DNA of 64,000 bases from Streptomyces naganishii JCM 4654 (lineage in GTDB: Bacteria > Actinomycetota > Actinomycetes > Streptomycetales > Streptomycetaceae). Below, in pieces: positions 16,718-25,102 of this stretch. A model generated the notes under the pieces. It did no database searches. It saw only the letters and a program-made list of their open reading frames with translations, and had not been told where the DNA came from. Position numbers and translations under genes: made by a program. The stretch lies in assembly GCF_014650575.1 (NCBI RefSeq), contig NZ_BMVF01000004.1, positions 248,001 to 312,000 of the forward strand, written 5' to 3'. Position 1 is the stretch's first letter. Each line of letters begins with the position of its first letter.

Positions 16718-17083
16718 TCAGCGGTGGGAGACGGCCTGTTCGACGAGGGCCACCGTGGCGCGGGGGTCGTCGACCTCGATGACGAGGCGGTCGTAGGTCT
16801 CGGCGTCGGCGAGTTCTATGACGACGGCCTTGTCCGGGTTCTTCACGTCCCAGAAGAGGCGCTCGCCGTCATGGCGGAAGCGGCCGGCGGTGATCACACC
16901 GGGGAAGTGCGTGCCGCCGACGCGGATTCCCTTGGGTTCACGGGCCATTCCGGGATCGTGGGTGGCGCCGCGGACATGGGCGAGGGGGATCTCCAGGCGG
17001 CTCTTGAACGTCCAGAGTTTGTCGAGGCCCTGGAACTCGACGGTCAGCAGGCCGCGTTCACGGTCGATGTCGATCAGGGCCAT
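16718..17083 (-). CDS. Hypothetical protein, PH-like beta-sandwich type
   Basis: A soluble protein of 121 residues. ATG at 17083 has AAGGAG seven bases upstream; the open frame before it belongs to the TetR gene. The text is mostly predicted beta strand, with charged turns: ALIDIDRERGLLTVEFQGLD, LEIPLAHVRGA, GVITAGRFRHDGERLFWDV, AVVIELADAETYDRLVIEVDD. This resembles small actinobacterial PH-like proteins, but I cannot name a family with confidence. It starts one base after the TetR stop, so it is the second gene of a TetR-controlled operon and probably the regulated output. Confidence 0.6.
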   Translation of the reverse strand: MALIDIDRERGLLTVEFQGLDKLWTFKSRLEIPLAHVRGATHDPGMAREPKGIRVGGTHFPGVITAGRFRHDGERLFWDVKNPDKAVVIELADAETYDRLVIEVDDPRATVALVEQAVSHR

Positions 17084-17084
17084 G

Positions 17085-17570
17085 TCAGTTCTCCTTGGAG
17101 CGGTGAGGCTGGGCGCGCAGGCGCAGTCGGGTGCCGAGGACGGTGGAGGCGAGCTGGGGGGCGGCATCGCCGTGCGAGGGACGCAGGGCGTCCTCCAGGG
17201 CGGTGACACCCTCCGCCACCAGCGCGGCGACCTCCGGGTCGTGGGGCGCGCGCTCGGCGGCGGCGAGCAGGAGCAGTCCGGCGGCGGGACCGCTGTCGTA
17301 CGAGGCGATGGCCGCCGCCAGGGCCTGCGCCGGGTCGGTGAGGCCGGCGATGGCGGCGGTGGCCGGGCGGATCTCGTGGTCGAGGTGGTTGCGCAGGACG
17401 GTCAGATGCAGGCTCCGTTTCGAGCCGAACACCTTGTAGAGACTGCCCCGGTGGACACCGGTGGCGGTGACCAGGTCGTCCACCGAGGTGCCCTCGTAGC
17501 CGTGCGCGGCGAAGAGGGCGGCGGCTGCGGTGATCGCCTGGTCGGCGTCGAAGGCACGTGGTCGTCCCAT
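17085..17570 (-). CDS. TetR family regulator
   Basis: 161 residues with an N-terminal helix-turn-helix (about 8-55: AITAAAALFAAHGYEGTSV, VTATGVHRGSLYKVFGSK). The C-terminal ligand domain is short compared with the usual 190-210 residues. The ATG at 17570 has no ribosome site. Instead, a promoter at 17578-17607 places transcription start next to the ATG, so the mRNA is probably leaderless. Palindromes over the -35 box suggest autorepression. The PH-like gene follows directly. The ligand is unknown. Confidence 0.88.
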   Translation of the reverse strand: MGRPRAFDADQAITAAAALFAAHGYEGTSVDDLVTATGVHRGSLYKVFGSKRSLHLTVLRNHLDHEIRPATAAIAGLTDPAQALAAAIASYDSGPAAGLLLLAAAERAPHDPEVAALVAEGVTALEDALRPSHGDAAPQLASTVLGTRLRLRAQPHRSKEN

Positions 17571-17577
17571 GGCCAGG

Positions 17578-17621
17578 ACCGTACACGGTAGAAGAACGAT
17601 CGGTCAAGAACGAACGTTCTT
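17578..17621 (-). promoter_or_regulatory. tetR promoter (leaderless) with overlapping operators
   Basis: On the minus strand: -35 TTGACC (17602-17607), 18-base spacer, -10 TACGGT (17578-17583). Transcription would start at about 17571, adjacent to the ATG at 17570. An operator-like palindrome, AAGAACG-AA-CGTTCTT (17606-17621), overlaps the upstream edge of the -35 box, and a second imperfect one, GAACGATCGGTC, lies at about 17594-17605. Both fit TetR self-control. Confidence 0.65.
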
Positions 17622-17693
17622 TTACGAGTACGGCCCCGGCCGCCCCTCACCCGCACCGGCGAACCGGCCCTCACTCCCGCCGGAATCCGGCCC

Positions 17694-18338
17694 TCACTTG
17701 CGCCAGAACACGTGGTGGGTCACGCCGCTGCGACTGGGCACGACGTCGAGGTGGTAGCGGTCGAGCAGTTCGTCGGGGGACTCCCACAGCCGCTCACCGG
17801 ATCCGAGCTTCACCGGCGACACCGCCACGTGCAGGGTGTCCACGAGGCCGGCGTCGAGGAACTGCCTGAGGGTGGCGACTCCCCCGCCGAGCCGGACGTC
17901 CTTGCCCTCCGCCGCCTTGCGCGCCTGTTCGAGCACCGAGGCCGGGTCACCCTCGACGAAGTGGAAGGTGGTGTCGGAGAGGGTGAACGAGGGGCGCGGG
18001 TGGTGGGTCATGACGAACACCGGGGTGTGGAACGGGGGCTCCTCGCCCCACCAGCCGCGCCACTCGGAGTCCTGCCAGGGTCCGCGCTGCGGGCCGAACT
18101 TGTTGCGGCCCATGATCTCGGCGCCGATGTTGTGCGAGAAGTCGCGGGTGAAGTAGTCGTCGATGCCCCGGCTTCCCCCCGGTTCGGTGCGGTTGGGCCA
18201 GCTCGCGGTGGCGCCGGCCCACGACATCAGGGTCGCCGGATCGGCGTGCCCGAACGGCCGCTCCAGGCTCTGGTTCTCCCCGGAGCCGTATCCGTCGCTC
18301 GAGACGCAGAAGTTCTGGACCCTCAGCAACTGGTTCAC
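17694..18338 (-). CDS. Dihydrofolate reductase-like (RibD C-terminal) protein
   Basis: 214 residues with the RibD C-terminal / DHFR-like fold. The GTG start at 18338 has AGGAGG six bases upstream; the longer frame upstream is not needed. Typical text: LRVQNFCVSSDGYG at the N-terminus, GAEIMGRNKFGP, PVFVMTHHPRP, and near the C-terminus DVRLGGGVATLRQFLDAGLVD and LHVAVSPVKLGSGERLW. These proteins are putative NADPH-dependent reductases of unknown substrate, widespread in actinomycetes. It is probably transcribed alone, 123 bases upstream of the tetR start. Confidence 0.88.
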   Translation of the reverse strand: MNQLLRVQNFCVSSDGYGSGENQSLERPFGHADPATLMSWAGATASWPNRTEPGGSRGIDDYFTRDFSHNIGAEIMGRNKFGPQRGPWQDSEWRGWWGEEPPFHTPVFVMTHHPRPSFTLSDTTFHFVEGDPASVLEQARKAAEGKDVRLGGGVATLRQFLDAGLVDTLHVAVSPVKLGSGERLWESPDELLDRYHLDVVPSRSGVTHHVFWRK

Positions 18339-18446
18339 GTCGTGCCTCCTGTGTGGTCGATGAGATGTGGACTGCCGGCGTGGGAGAAACTCATCGCCGG
18401 CCTCGACGCCCACCACGCGCCCCTCCCCGGCCAGGAGCACGCCCGG

Positions 18447-19346
18447 TCACGCCGTGGCGTGCTCCATCGGGTCGGCTGCCTCCTCGTCGGTCTGCAGGCA
18501 CTCCGCGAGGCAGCGCGTGCGGGACAGCGCGAAGACGCCGTAGGTGAGCAGGCCGAAGCCGAGCACGGCCGCGACGATCCACGGTCCGGTGCGCGGCTGC
18601 TCCTCGTAGATCAGCACGCCGAGCACGACACCGGTCACCGCGTCCGTGAGGGTCAGGGCGGGCTGGGAGGCGATGAGCGGGCCGGCCTGCATCGCCGTGC
18701 TCAGCAGGAAGAGGGACAGGGCGCCGATCGCCGCGAAGGCGTAGGTCTGCCACGACAGGAAGAACGCGCGGACGCCCCAGGCGCCCAGGATGCCCATGGC
18801 CGACTTCATCAGGGCCGCGGTGAGGGCGTTGCCCAGCGCCGCCCCCGCGGCCAGGCAGGCCGCCCGCGTCAGACCCAGCGGCCTGCGCAGGGCGGCGAGC
18901 ACGAGCGCCGCCTCGATGCCGCCGACGACCACGAGTGTCGGCACCCACCACAGCCCCGGCACCCACGTACGGCCCCCGGAGGGCGCGAGGGAGAACAGGA
19001 ACACGGCGAGCCCCACGGCGATGCAGGCCACCGACGCCCACGATCGGCGCGACCGGTGCACGTGGAAGACGGCGCCACCGATCACCAGGGCCAGCGGCAG
19101 CTCCAGGATGAAGACCGGCTGGACCACGGCGAGCGAGCCGAAGGCCAGGGCGAGGGCCTGGAGGACGGCCGACAGGATGACCCCCACGATGCCCGCCAGC
19201 CAGACGGGGGTGCGCAGCAGATCGGTGATCAGCCCCAGGCGCAGCGACGTCGACGCCGGCACCGTCAGCGCCGCCCGCCGCTGCAGCACCGTGCCCAGCG
19301 CGTTGCTGCACGCTGCGAGGGCCGCGAGTATGACGGCAAGAGCCAT
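18447..19346 (-). CDS. DMT superfamily (EamA-like) transporter
   Basis: 299 residues, nearly all hydrophobic, with about nine to ten transmembrane helices in two repeats, as in drug/metabolite exporters. The first helix starts at once (MALAVILAALAACSNALG) and helix-forming stretches such as SLAVVQPVFILELPLALVIGG and ASQPALTLTDAVTGVVLGVL carry the conserved Pro residues of the fold. ATG at 19346 has GAGGAG about ten bases upstream. The short acidic tail (LQTDEEAADPMEHATA) is cytosolic. The substrate is unknown. Downstream of an SDR gene in the same direction with 169 bases between them, so joint transcription is uncertain. Confidence 0.85.
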   Translation of the reverse strand: MALAVILAALAACSNALGTVLQRRAALTVPASTSLRLGLITDLLRTPVWLAGIVGVILSAVLQALALAFGSLAVVQPVFILELPLALVIGGAVFHVHRSRRSWASVACIAVGLAVFLFSLAPSGGRTWVPGLWWVPTLVVVGGIEAALVLAALRRPLGLTRAACLAAGAALGNALTAALMKSAMGILGAWGVRAFFLSWQTYAFAAIGALSLFLLSTAMQAGPLIASQPALTLTDAVTGVVLGVLIYEEQPRTGPWIVAAVLGFGLLTYGVFALSRTRCLAECLQTDEEAADPMEHATA

Positions 19347-19515
19347 GTCGGGACCACTCCTCGGTCGTCTGCTGCCACCGTCCGCCCGCAGGGGCCCCCG
19401 CCGCAACCGCGGCGACCGGCGTTCTGTTCCCGCCGACTGTGTGCGCCGTCCAGCCGTGGCCGCGCCGTCACCGCGCGGGACCGGCGGCGGACTGCGCGCG
19501 GTCCGTCCTCGGGAA

Positions 19516-20295
19516 CTACCAGGTCGGGATGAACCCGCCGTCGATGATCATGTCGCTGCCGGTGATGTTGGCGGCCTGGTCGCCCGCGAGGAACAGGACC
19601 AGGCCGGCGACCTCCTCGGGCGTGGAGAAGCGGCCGGTGGCGGTGGATCCGGCGGCCTGCGCGACCACGTCGTCGGGGGTGACGTCCGCTGCCGCCGACA
19701 CGGTGTCCGCGACCCCGCCCTCGGCCAGCCACAGGTCGGTGCGCACCGGACCGGGGCTGACGGTGTTGACGCGGACGCCCTTCGGGCCGACCTCCTTCGA
19801 CAGCGCCTTGGAGAAGGCGACGAGGGCGGCCTTGCCGGCGCTGTAGTCGATCACCAAGGGGTCGGGCAGGGTGGCGTTGACGGAGGCGACCGTCACGATG
19901 GAGCCCCGGCCGGCCCCGAGCATGAGGGGCAGGGCGGCCCGGGTGACCCTTACGGCGCTCAGCAGGTTCAGGTCCAGAACGTGCCGCCAGTCGGCGTCGG
20001 TCACCGACAGGAAGCCTCCTGTCCGGGCGGGCGCGGCACCCACGTTGTTGACCAGGATGTCGACGCGTCCCCGCGCCTCCTGGACCAGCCGTTCGGCGTC
20101 CTGGGGCTCGCCGAGGTCGACGGGGACCCAGGTGACCCGGCCCTCCTTGCCCAGGGCGTCCAGTTCGGGTGTGGAGGTGCGGGATCCGGCGACGACCGTG
20201 GCGCCGGCGTGTGCCAGGGCGGTGACGACGGCCAGCCCGATGCCCTTGCTGGCACCGGTCACCACGGCGGTGCGGCCCTGAAGCGGGGTGGTCAT
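19516..20295 (-). CDS. Short-chain dehydrogenase/reductase
   Basis: A classical cytosolic SDR of 259 residues. The motifs are complete: TGASKGIG at residues 14-21, NNVG after LV, the Ser in VTVASVNA, the YSAGK active-site pair and the PGPVRTDL motif after it. The C-terminus, ITGSDMIIDGGFIPTW, is typical of 3-oxoacyl-ACP reductase-like SDRs. The ATG has GAGGAG upstream. Substrate and pathway cannot be read from the sequence. Confidence 0.9.
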   Translation of the reverse strand: MTTPLQGRTAVVTGASKGIGLAVVTALAHAGATVVAGSRTSTPELDALGKEGRVTWVPVDLGEPQDAERLVQEARGRVDILVNNVGAAPARTGGFLSVTDADWRHVLDLNLLSAVRVTRAALPLMLGAGRGSIVTVASVNATLPDPLVIDYSAGKAALVAFSKALSKEVGPKGVRVNTVSPGPVRTDLWLAEGGVADTVSAAADVTPDDVVAQAAGSTATGRFSTPEEVAGLVLFLAGDQAANITGSDMIIDGGFIPTW

Positions 20296-20642
20296 TGCTG
20301 CTCCTCTTGACGCGGGGGTCGGGGGGCGGATCGATGCGGCAGTCGGGGGCGGATCGGCGCGGAGGTCGAGGGTCGGGAGGTCGGGGGATCGGGCGGCGGA
20401 CGCGGTGCGTCAGGCGTACGAGGTGTCCTCACCATTGATGCCCCGGCGGGCCGGCCACCGCATGACTGGCCGGCGACATGGGCCGGCCGTGGTCGATCGC
20501 CGGCCGGTGGCCCCGGTCGGGGAACCGCCTGAGCTCGGTCACGGCCCGGCAGTCGCCGTGCGGCTTGCGGGCCGAGCGGGTCACGGCGCCGGGGGCGGAT
20601 GACGCGTGCGGCCACAGGCCGTGGACTCGCCCCCAACTCTCC

Positions 20643-20724
20643 TGACAACGATGTCTGTTACGGGTGTGGACACGCGTCAGGCGCCGTGGTCTCATGCCTG
20701 AGGACCGCGTCTACAACGTTGTAG
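20643..20724 (+). promoter_or_regulatory. LacI-type operator pair ahead of the GH31 gene
   Basis: CTACAACGTTGTAG at 20711-20724 is a perfect 14-base palindrome with the CG centre typical of LacI/GalR family operators. A weaker relative, GACAACGATGTC, lies at 20643-20654. They sit about 83-165 bases before the GTG start of the secreted glycosidase. The 510-base gap 20296-20806 holds no gene that I can support. No LacI gene lies in the window, so the repressor must be elsewhere. Confidence 0.6.
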
Positions 20725-20806
20725 GCGCCCGGCCGGTACGCGTGTGAAGCCGTCGCCGCATGTCCGTCGTGCTCGTCAGAGTGCCCGCCGCCGTAGGGAG
20801 CGTTCC

Positions 20807-23800
20807 GTGAGACCTCCGTGCCCGAGATCCCCCCGCCGCAAGCCGCGCACCTCCGTCGCCCGCCGCCTACTGGCCGTCTCGGCCGTGACGCTCGGTCTCC
20901 TGTCCCCGGACGCCGCCTCGGCCGCCGCGCGCGATTCGCCGGGCGCCCCCACCGCGCGGGCCGCCTCCGTGGTGACGCTGCCCGACGCCAGGTTCGAAGT
21001 GCTGTCGCCGACGCTGATCCGTACCGAGTACGCCGGGGACGGGAAGTTCGAGAACCGGTCCACGTTCAACGCGATCGGCCGTGGCTCCTTCACGCCCACG
21101 CACTACGACTCGTCCGTGCGCGACGGCGTCCTGACCATCACCACCAGCGCGCTGACCCTGCGCTACCGCGTCGGTTCCGGACCCTTCACCGCCGACAACC
21201 TGACGGTGGCGCTCAAGGCGGGGCAGCAGCCGGTGCTCGCGGCGCCCTGGCGGCACGACGTGTGCGCCGTGGGCGCGCTGTGCGAGGCCGAGGACCAGGC
21301 GTACGACGGCCCCGGCATCGCCGCGGACCACGACGGGTTCACCGGCAAGGGGTTCCTCGCCGGCTTCGCGGTCGACAACGGCTCCTTCGCCACGGACGTG
21401 CGCACCACGGCGGCCGGCACCTACGAGTTCGCCGTGCGGTACGCCAACGCGGTGGGTGGGGACGGCCGCCACGAGACCCGGACCCTGAGCCTGGCCGTGG
21501 ACGGCGGCGCCGACCGGACGTTCTCCCTTCCCCCGACGGACAGCTGGAACACCTGGGGCGTGGCCCGCCTGTCCCTGTCACTGGGCGCGGGCCCGCACAC
21601 CCTGCGGCTGCACCGCACCGCCGCCGACTCCGGGAACGTCAACATCGACAGCGCCGCCCTGCTCACGCCCGGGGCCGCGTACCCCGGGCGGGGCGCGAGC
21701 ACGGTGCCGGGCTGCCGGTTCGGCACGAGCTGCGAGGCCGAGGACGCCCTCCTGTCGGGCTCGGCGGCTGTGGCCGCCGACCACAGGGGATACGCCGGCG
21801 CGGGTTTCGTCGCCGAGGTCAACCAGGGGTCCTCGATCTCCGACCGCGTCACGGGCGTGCCCGCGGACGGCACCTATCTGCTGCGGCTGCGCTACGCCAA
21901 CGGCACCGGGGGCGACGGCCTGCACCGGACGCGCACCATGACGGTCACCACCAAGGGCGGCACGGACACCACCCTGTCCCTGCCGCCGACGGACGACTGG
22001 AACACCTGGGCGTCGGCGTCGGTCCCGGTCACGCTGAAGGCGGGCACCGACGAGGTCGCCCTGGCCTGTCCGGACGCGGCGAGTTGCCACGTCAACGCCG
22101 ACACCCTCGCGCTCGGCCCCCAGGGGGAGGCGGCCCCCGCGCCGCATCTGGCCCTCGGCGGCTACCGGCGCAGCCTCGACGGACTCGACGGCGACAGCGA
22201 TCCGGCGCCCTGGACCACCCCGGGACTGCTGCACCGCGACGGCTGGTACCTGCTCGACGACACGCCCTCCGCGGTCTACGACCCCGCCACCGGGAAGGCC
22301 TCCGCGCGCCCCGGCCACGCCGGCCGGCCCTACCAGGACGGCTACCTCTTCGGCTTCGGCCACGACTACCGGCAGGGCCTGTCCGACCTCGCCACCCTCA
22401 CCGGACCACCGCAGCTGCTGCCCCGCTGGGCCTACGGCGTCTGGTACTCCGAGTACATCGACCGCACGGCGAGCGACTACGAGAACACCGTCCTGCCCGC
22501 CTTCCGCACCGCGAACGTGCCCCTGGACGTGCTCGTCACCGACACCGACTTCAAGTCCCCCAACACATGGAGCGGCTGGAACTTCGACCCGGCCAAGTTC
22601 CCCGATCCCAAGGGGTTCTTCGACTGGTCGGCCGGCCAGGGCCTGCACAACACCCTGAACGTGCACCCGAGCATCCTCGGCTCCGACCCGCGGTTCGCCG
22701 AGGCCCAGGCGACGGCCAAGGGCAAGCTGCGCAAGGGCGGTTGCGCGTCCGGCGCCGGATCCGACTGCTACACCTTCGACTTCGGCGACCCCGACCAGCT
22801 CAGGGCGTACCTCGATCTGCACCGGCCGATGGACCGGGCCGGCAACGACTTCTGGTGGCTGGACTGGTGCTGCGACGCCTCGCGGTCCTCGCAGGCCGGC
22901 GTCACGCCGGACGCGTGGATCAACCAGAAGTACGCCGGCCTCACCGCGGAGACCTCCGAGCGCGGCTTCGTCCTCTCCCGCGCCTACGGATCGCTCCAGG
23001 CCGGCGGCTACAGCGGCGGGGTCGGTCTGCCCACCGGTCCCTGGGCCGACAAGCGGTCCACGCTGCACTTCACCGGTGACACCACGTCGAACTGGGGCAC
23101 CCTGCGCGCCGAAGTCGGCTACACACCGGGCGAGTCCGCCGCCACCGGCCTCGCCGCCATCAGCCACGACATCGGCGGTCACAACGACGGATACGGCATC
23201 CCCGGCGCCGAGACCTACGTCTCGGGCGGTCAGACGCACCGCACCACCAAGCTGCCCGACGACCTGTACGCCCGGTGGGTGCAGTTCGGCACCTTCCAGC
23301 CGGTCGACCGCCTGCACAGCAACCACAGCGACCGCCTGCCCTGGCAGTACGGGCCCGAAGGACGCGACTCCGCCGAGAAGTTCCTGCGGCTGCGCGAGGC
23401 GCTGGTGCCGTACACGTACACCCTCGCCCGCGAGGCAAGCACCACCGGGACACCGATCGTCCGGCCGCTGTACCTGCAGTACCCGGAGGAGGAGAGCGCC
23501 TACGCCAAGGCGGACAGCGAGTACCTCTACGGTCCCGACATGCTGGTCGCGCCGGTCACCGCGCCCGGCAGCCGGACCACCACCTCCGTGTGGTTCCCGC
23601 CGGGCCGGTGGACGGACTACTTCACCGGCCAGACCTACACCGCACCCGCCGGAGGCGCCACGCACGACGTGACGACCACGCTGGACACCATGCCGGTCTT
23701 CGTCCGCGCGGGCGGCATCGTCACCACACGGTCGGGCGACGTCGCGGGCGACGCGCACAGCCCGCTGGACCGGGTCACGGTCACCGTCGCACCGGGAGCG

Positions 23801-24121
23801 TCCGGCAGCTTCTCCCTCTACGAGGACGACGGCACCGGCCCGGTCTCGCGGCGGGCGGCGACCACCCGAATCCGCTACGAAGAGCGCGCCGGCACGCACG
23901 AGTTGAGGATCGGTCCGGCCAAGGGCTCCTTCACGGGTCAGGTGAGCGGGCGCACCTGGACGGTGTCCTTCCTCGGCGTGGAGCGGGCGCCGAGCCGGGT
24001 GACGGCGCAGGGCGCGCGTCTGGCGGCCTCGGCCTGGCACTGGGACGCGGACACGCACGTGCTGCGGGTCAGCGTGCCCGCGCGCGGCATCCGGTCGGCC
24101 GTGACCGTCGGCTACCGGTAG
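20807..24121 (+). CDS. Secreted GH31 alpha-glycosidase with two inserted CBM35 modules
   Basis: A large extracellular enzyme, 1104 residues. GTG at 20807 has GGGAG upstream; its basic N-terminus and a hydrophobic core ending in ASAAA form the signal peptide. The catalytic (beta/alpha)8 barrel contains WAYGVWYSEYIDRTASDYE, the nucleophile region DFWWLDWCCD (candidate nucleophile Asp686), SHDIGGHNDGYG and VQFGTFQPVDRLHSNHSDR, followed by C-terminal beta domains (LYGPDMLVAPVTAPGSR). Two CBM35-like modules start at about residues 159 and 309 (each with CEAED and a WNTW strand) and are inserted inside the N-terminal beta-sandwich. The family includes alpha-glucosidases, alpha-xylosidases and isomaltosyltransferases; CBM35 carriers often act on bacterial or plant alpha-glucans. 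Specificity is not predictable here. A LacI-type operator lies upstream and a strong hairpin downstream. Confidence 0.92.
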   Translation: MRPPCPRSPRRKPRTSVARRLLAVSAVTLGLLSPDAASAAARDSPGAPTARAASVVTLPDARFEVLSPTLIRTEYAGDGKFENRSTFNAIGRGSFTPTHYDSSVRDGVLTITTSALTLRYRVGSGPFTADNLTVALKAGQQPVLAAPWRHDVCAVGALCEAEDQAYDGPGIAADHDGFTGKGFLAGFAVDNGSFATDVRTTAAGTYEFAVRYANAVGGDGRHETRTLSLAVDGGADRTFSLPPTDSWNTWGVARLSLSLGAGPHTLRLHRTAADSGNVNIDSAALLTPGAAYPGRGASTVPGCRFGTSCEAEDALLSGSAAVAADHRGYAGAGFVAEVNQGSSISDRVTGVPADGTYLLRLRYANGTGGDGLHRTRTMTVTTKGGTDTTLSLPPTDDWNTWASASVPVTLKAGTDEVALACPDAASCHVNADTLALGPQGEAAPAPHLALGGYRRSLDGLDGDSDPAPWTTPGLLHRDGWYLLDDTPSAVYDPATGKASARPGHAGRPYQDGYLFGFGHDYRQGLSDLATLTGPPQLLPRWAYGVWYSEYIDRTASDYENTVLPAFRTANVPLDVLVTDTDFKSPNTWSGWNFDPAKFPDPKGFFDWSAGQGLHNTLNVHPSILGSDPRFAEAQATAKGKLRKGGCASGAGSDCYTFDFGDPDQLRAYLDLHRPMDRAGNDFWWLDWCCDASRSSQAGVTPDAWINQKYAGLTAETSERGFVLSRAYGSLQAGGYSGGVGLPTGPWADKRSTLHFTGDTTSNWGTLRAEVGYTPGESAATGLAAISHDIGGHNDGYGIPGAETYVSGGQTHRTTKLPDDLYARWVQFGTFQPVDRLHSNHSDRLPWQYGPEGRDSAEKFLRLREALVPYTYTLAREASTTGTPIVRPLYLQYPEEESAYAKADSEYLYGPDMLVAPVTAPGSRTTTSVWFPPGRWTDYFTGQTYTAPAGGATHDVTTTLDTMPVFVRAGGIVTTRSGDVAGDAHSPLDRVTVTVAPGASGSFSLYEDDGTGPVSRRAATTRIRYEERAGTHELRIGPAKGSFTGQVSGRTWTVSFLGVERAPSRVTAQGARLAASAWHWDADTHVLRVSVPARGIRSAVTVGYR

Positions 24122-24133
24122 CGGCCACGCCAC

Positions 24134-24163
24134 GCTCCCACGGGGGCTGTCCCCCGTGGGAGC
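24134..24163. terminator. Strong hairpin after the GH31 gene
   Basis: GCTCCCACGGGGG (24134-24146) pairs perfectly with CCCCCGTGGGAGC (24151-24163) around a CTGT loop, 12 bases after the stop. No T tract follows. This is a typical Streptomyces-style terminator. Confidence 0.85.
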
Positions 24164-24265
24164 TACGCGAAGTGTCCACCGCGCGGTGACGACTCGCGGC
24201 GGCCCGGTCCCTAGCGTTTGGTCCGGCCGCGGCGCCCGTGCCGCGCAGTGGATGAGGGAGTCTTC

Positions 24266-25102
24266 GTGAGACTGGTGTGGCAGTTCCTGGCCGTCATGGC
24301 CGTCGCGCTGATCGGCAGTCAGGGCGTGAACGCGCTGGACGGAAAGCCGTGGCCGACGCTCGTCCTCGGCCTGCTGACCGCCGTGGCCGCCGTGTTCGTC
24401 TACGGCTGGGTGGTGCGGCGCACCGAGCGCCGGCCGGTCACGGAGGTGGGCCGGCCGGGGGCCGTGGCCGCGACGGTCCGCGGTGCGCTGATCGGCGTGA
24501 CCCTGTTCGCGGCCGTGATCGCCAACCTCGCCCTCCTCGACCACTACGACGTGCGCGGCATGGGTTCGGTGACCGGCGCGGTGGGGCTGGTCGGCTTCAT
24601 GGCCGCGGCCGCGGTGACCGAGGAACTCCTGTTCCGCGGCGTGCTGTTCAGGATCGTCGAGGAGCGCGCGGGCACGTGGTTCGCGCTGCCGCTGACCGCC
24701 GTGCTGTTCGGGCTGTCCCACCTGGCCAACCCGGACGCGAGCCTGTGGGGCGCGATCGCGATCGCCGTCGAGGCCGGCGGGATGCTCGCCGCGGCGTACG
24801 CCGCCACCCGCACCCTGTGGGTGCCGATCGGCCTGCACTTCGGCTGGAACTTCGCCGCGGCCGGCGTCTTCAGCACCGAGGTCTCCGGCAACGGCGCCAC
24901 CCACGGACTGCTGGACGCCTCGACGTCCGGCCCGGCGCTGTTGACCGGTGGCGCGTTCGGCCCCGAGGCGAGCGTGTACTCGGTGCTGTTCTGCGTGCTG
25001 GCGACGGTGGTGTTCCTGTCGCTGGCCCGGCGGCGCGGCCGGCTGGTGCCCGGCCGCCGGCGGGCCGCGCGGGTCCCGGCCGCCTCTACACTTTCCCAGT
25101 GA
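24266..25102 (+). CDS. CPBP family intramembrane metalloprotease
   Basis: A membrane protein of 278 residues with about eight helices. The three CPBP (Abi) motifs are present: EELLFRG, FGLSHL and HFGWN, which supply the Glu and His residues of the glutamyl intramembrane protease site. GTG at 24266 has GAGGGAG five bases upstream. Its stop overlaps the GTG of the histidine kinase (GTGA), so the three genes through 26939 form one operon. It may process or protect an exported peptide sensed by the kinase; that is inference from the operon. Confidence 0.88.
   Translation: MRLVWQFLAVMAVALIGSQGVNALDGKPWPTLVLGLLTAVAAVFVYGWVVRRTERRPVTEVGRPGAVAATVRGALIGVTLFAAVIANLALLDHYDVRGMGSVTGAVGLVGFMAAAAVTEELLFRGVLFRIVEERAGTWFALPLTAVLFGLSHLANPDASLWGAIAIAVEAGGMLAAAYAATRTLWVPIGLHFGWNFAAAGVFSTEVSGNGATHGLLDASTSGPALLTGGAFGPEASVYSVLFCVLATVVFLSLARRRGRLVPGRRRAARVPAASTLSQ

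Noticed and set aside
21578..24904. 1108-codon minus-strand open frame across the GH31 and CPBP genes
   Set aside because: Spans two well-supported plus-strand genes and a terminator; composition (Gly, Arg, Val, Gln) is that of a shadow frame.
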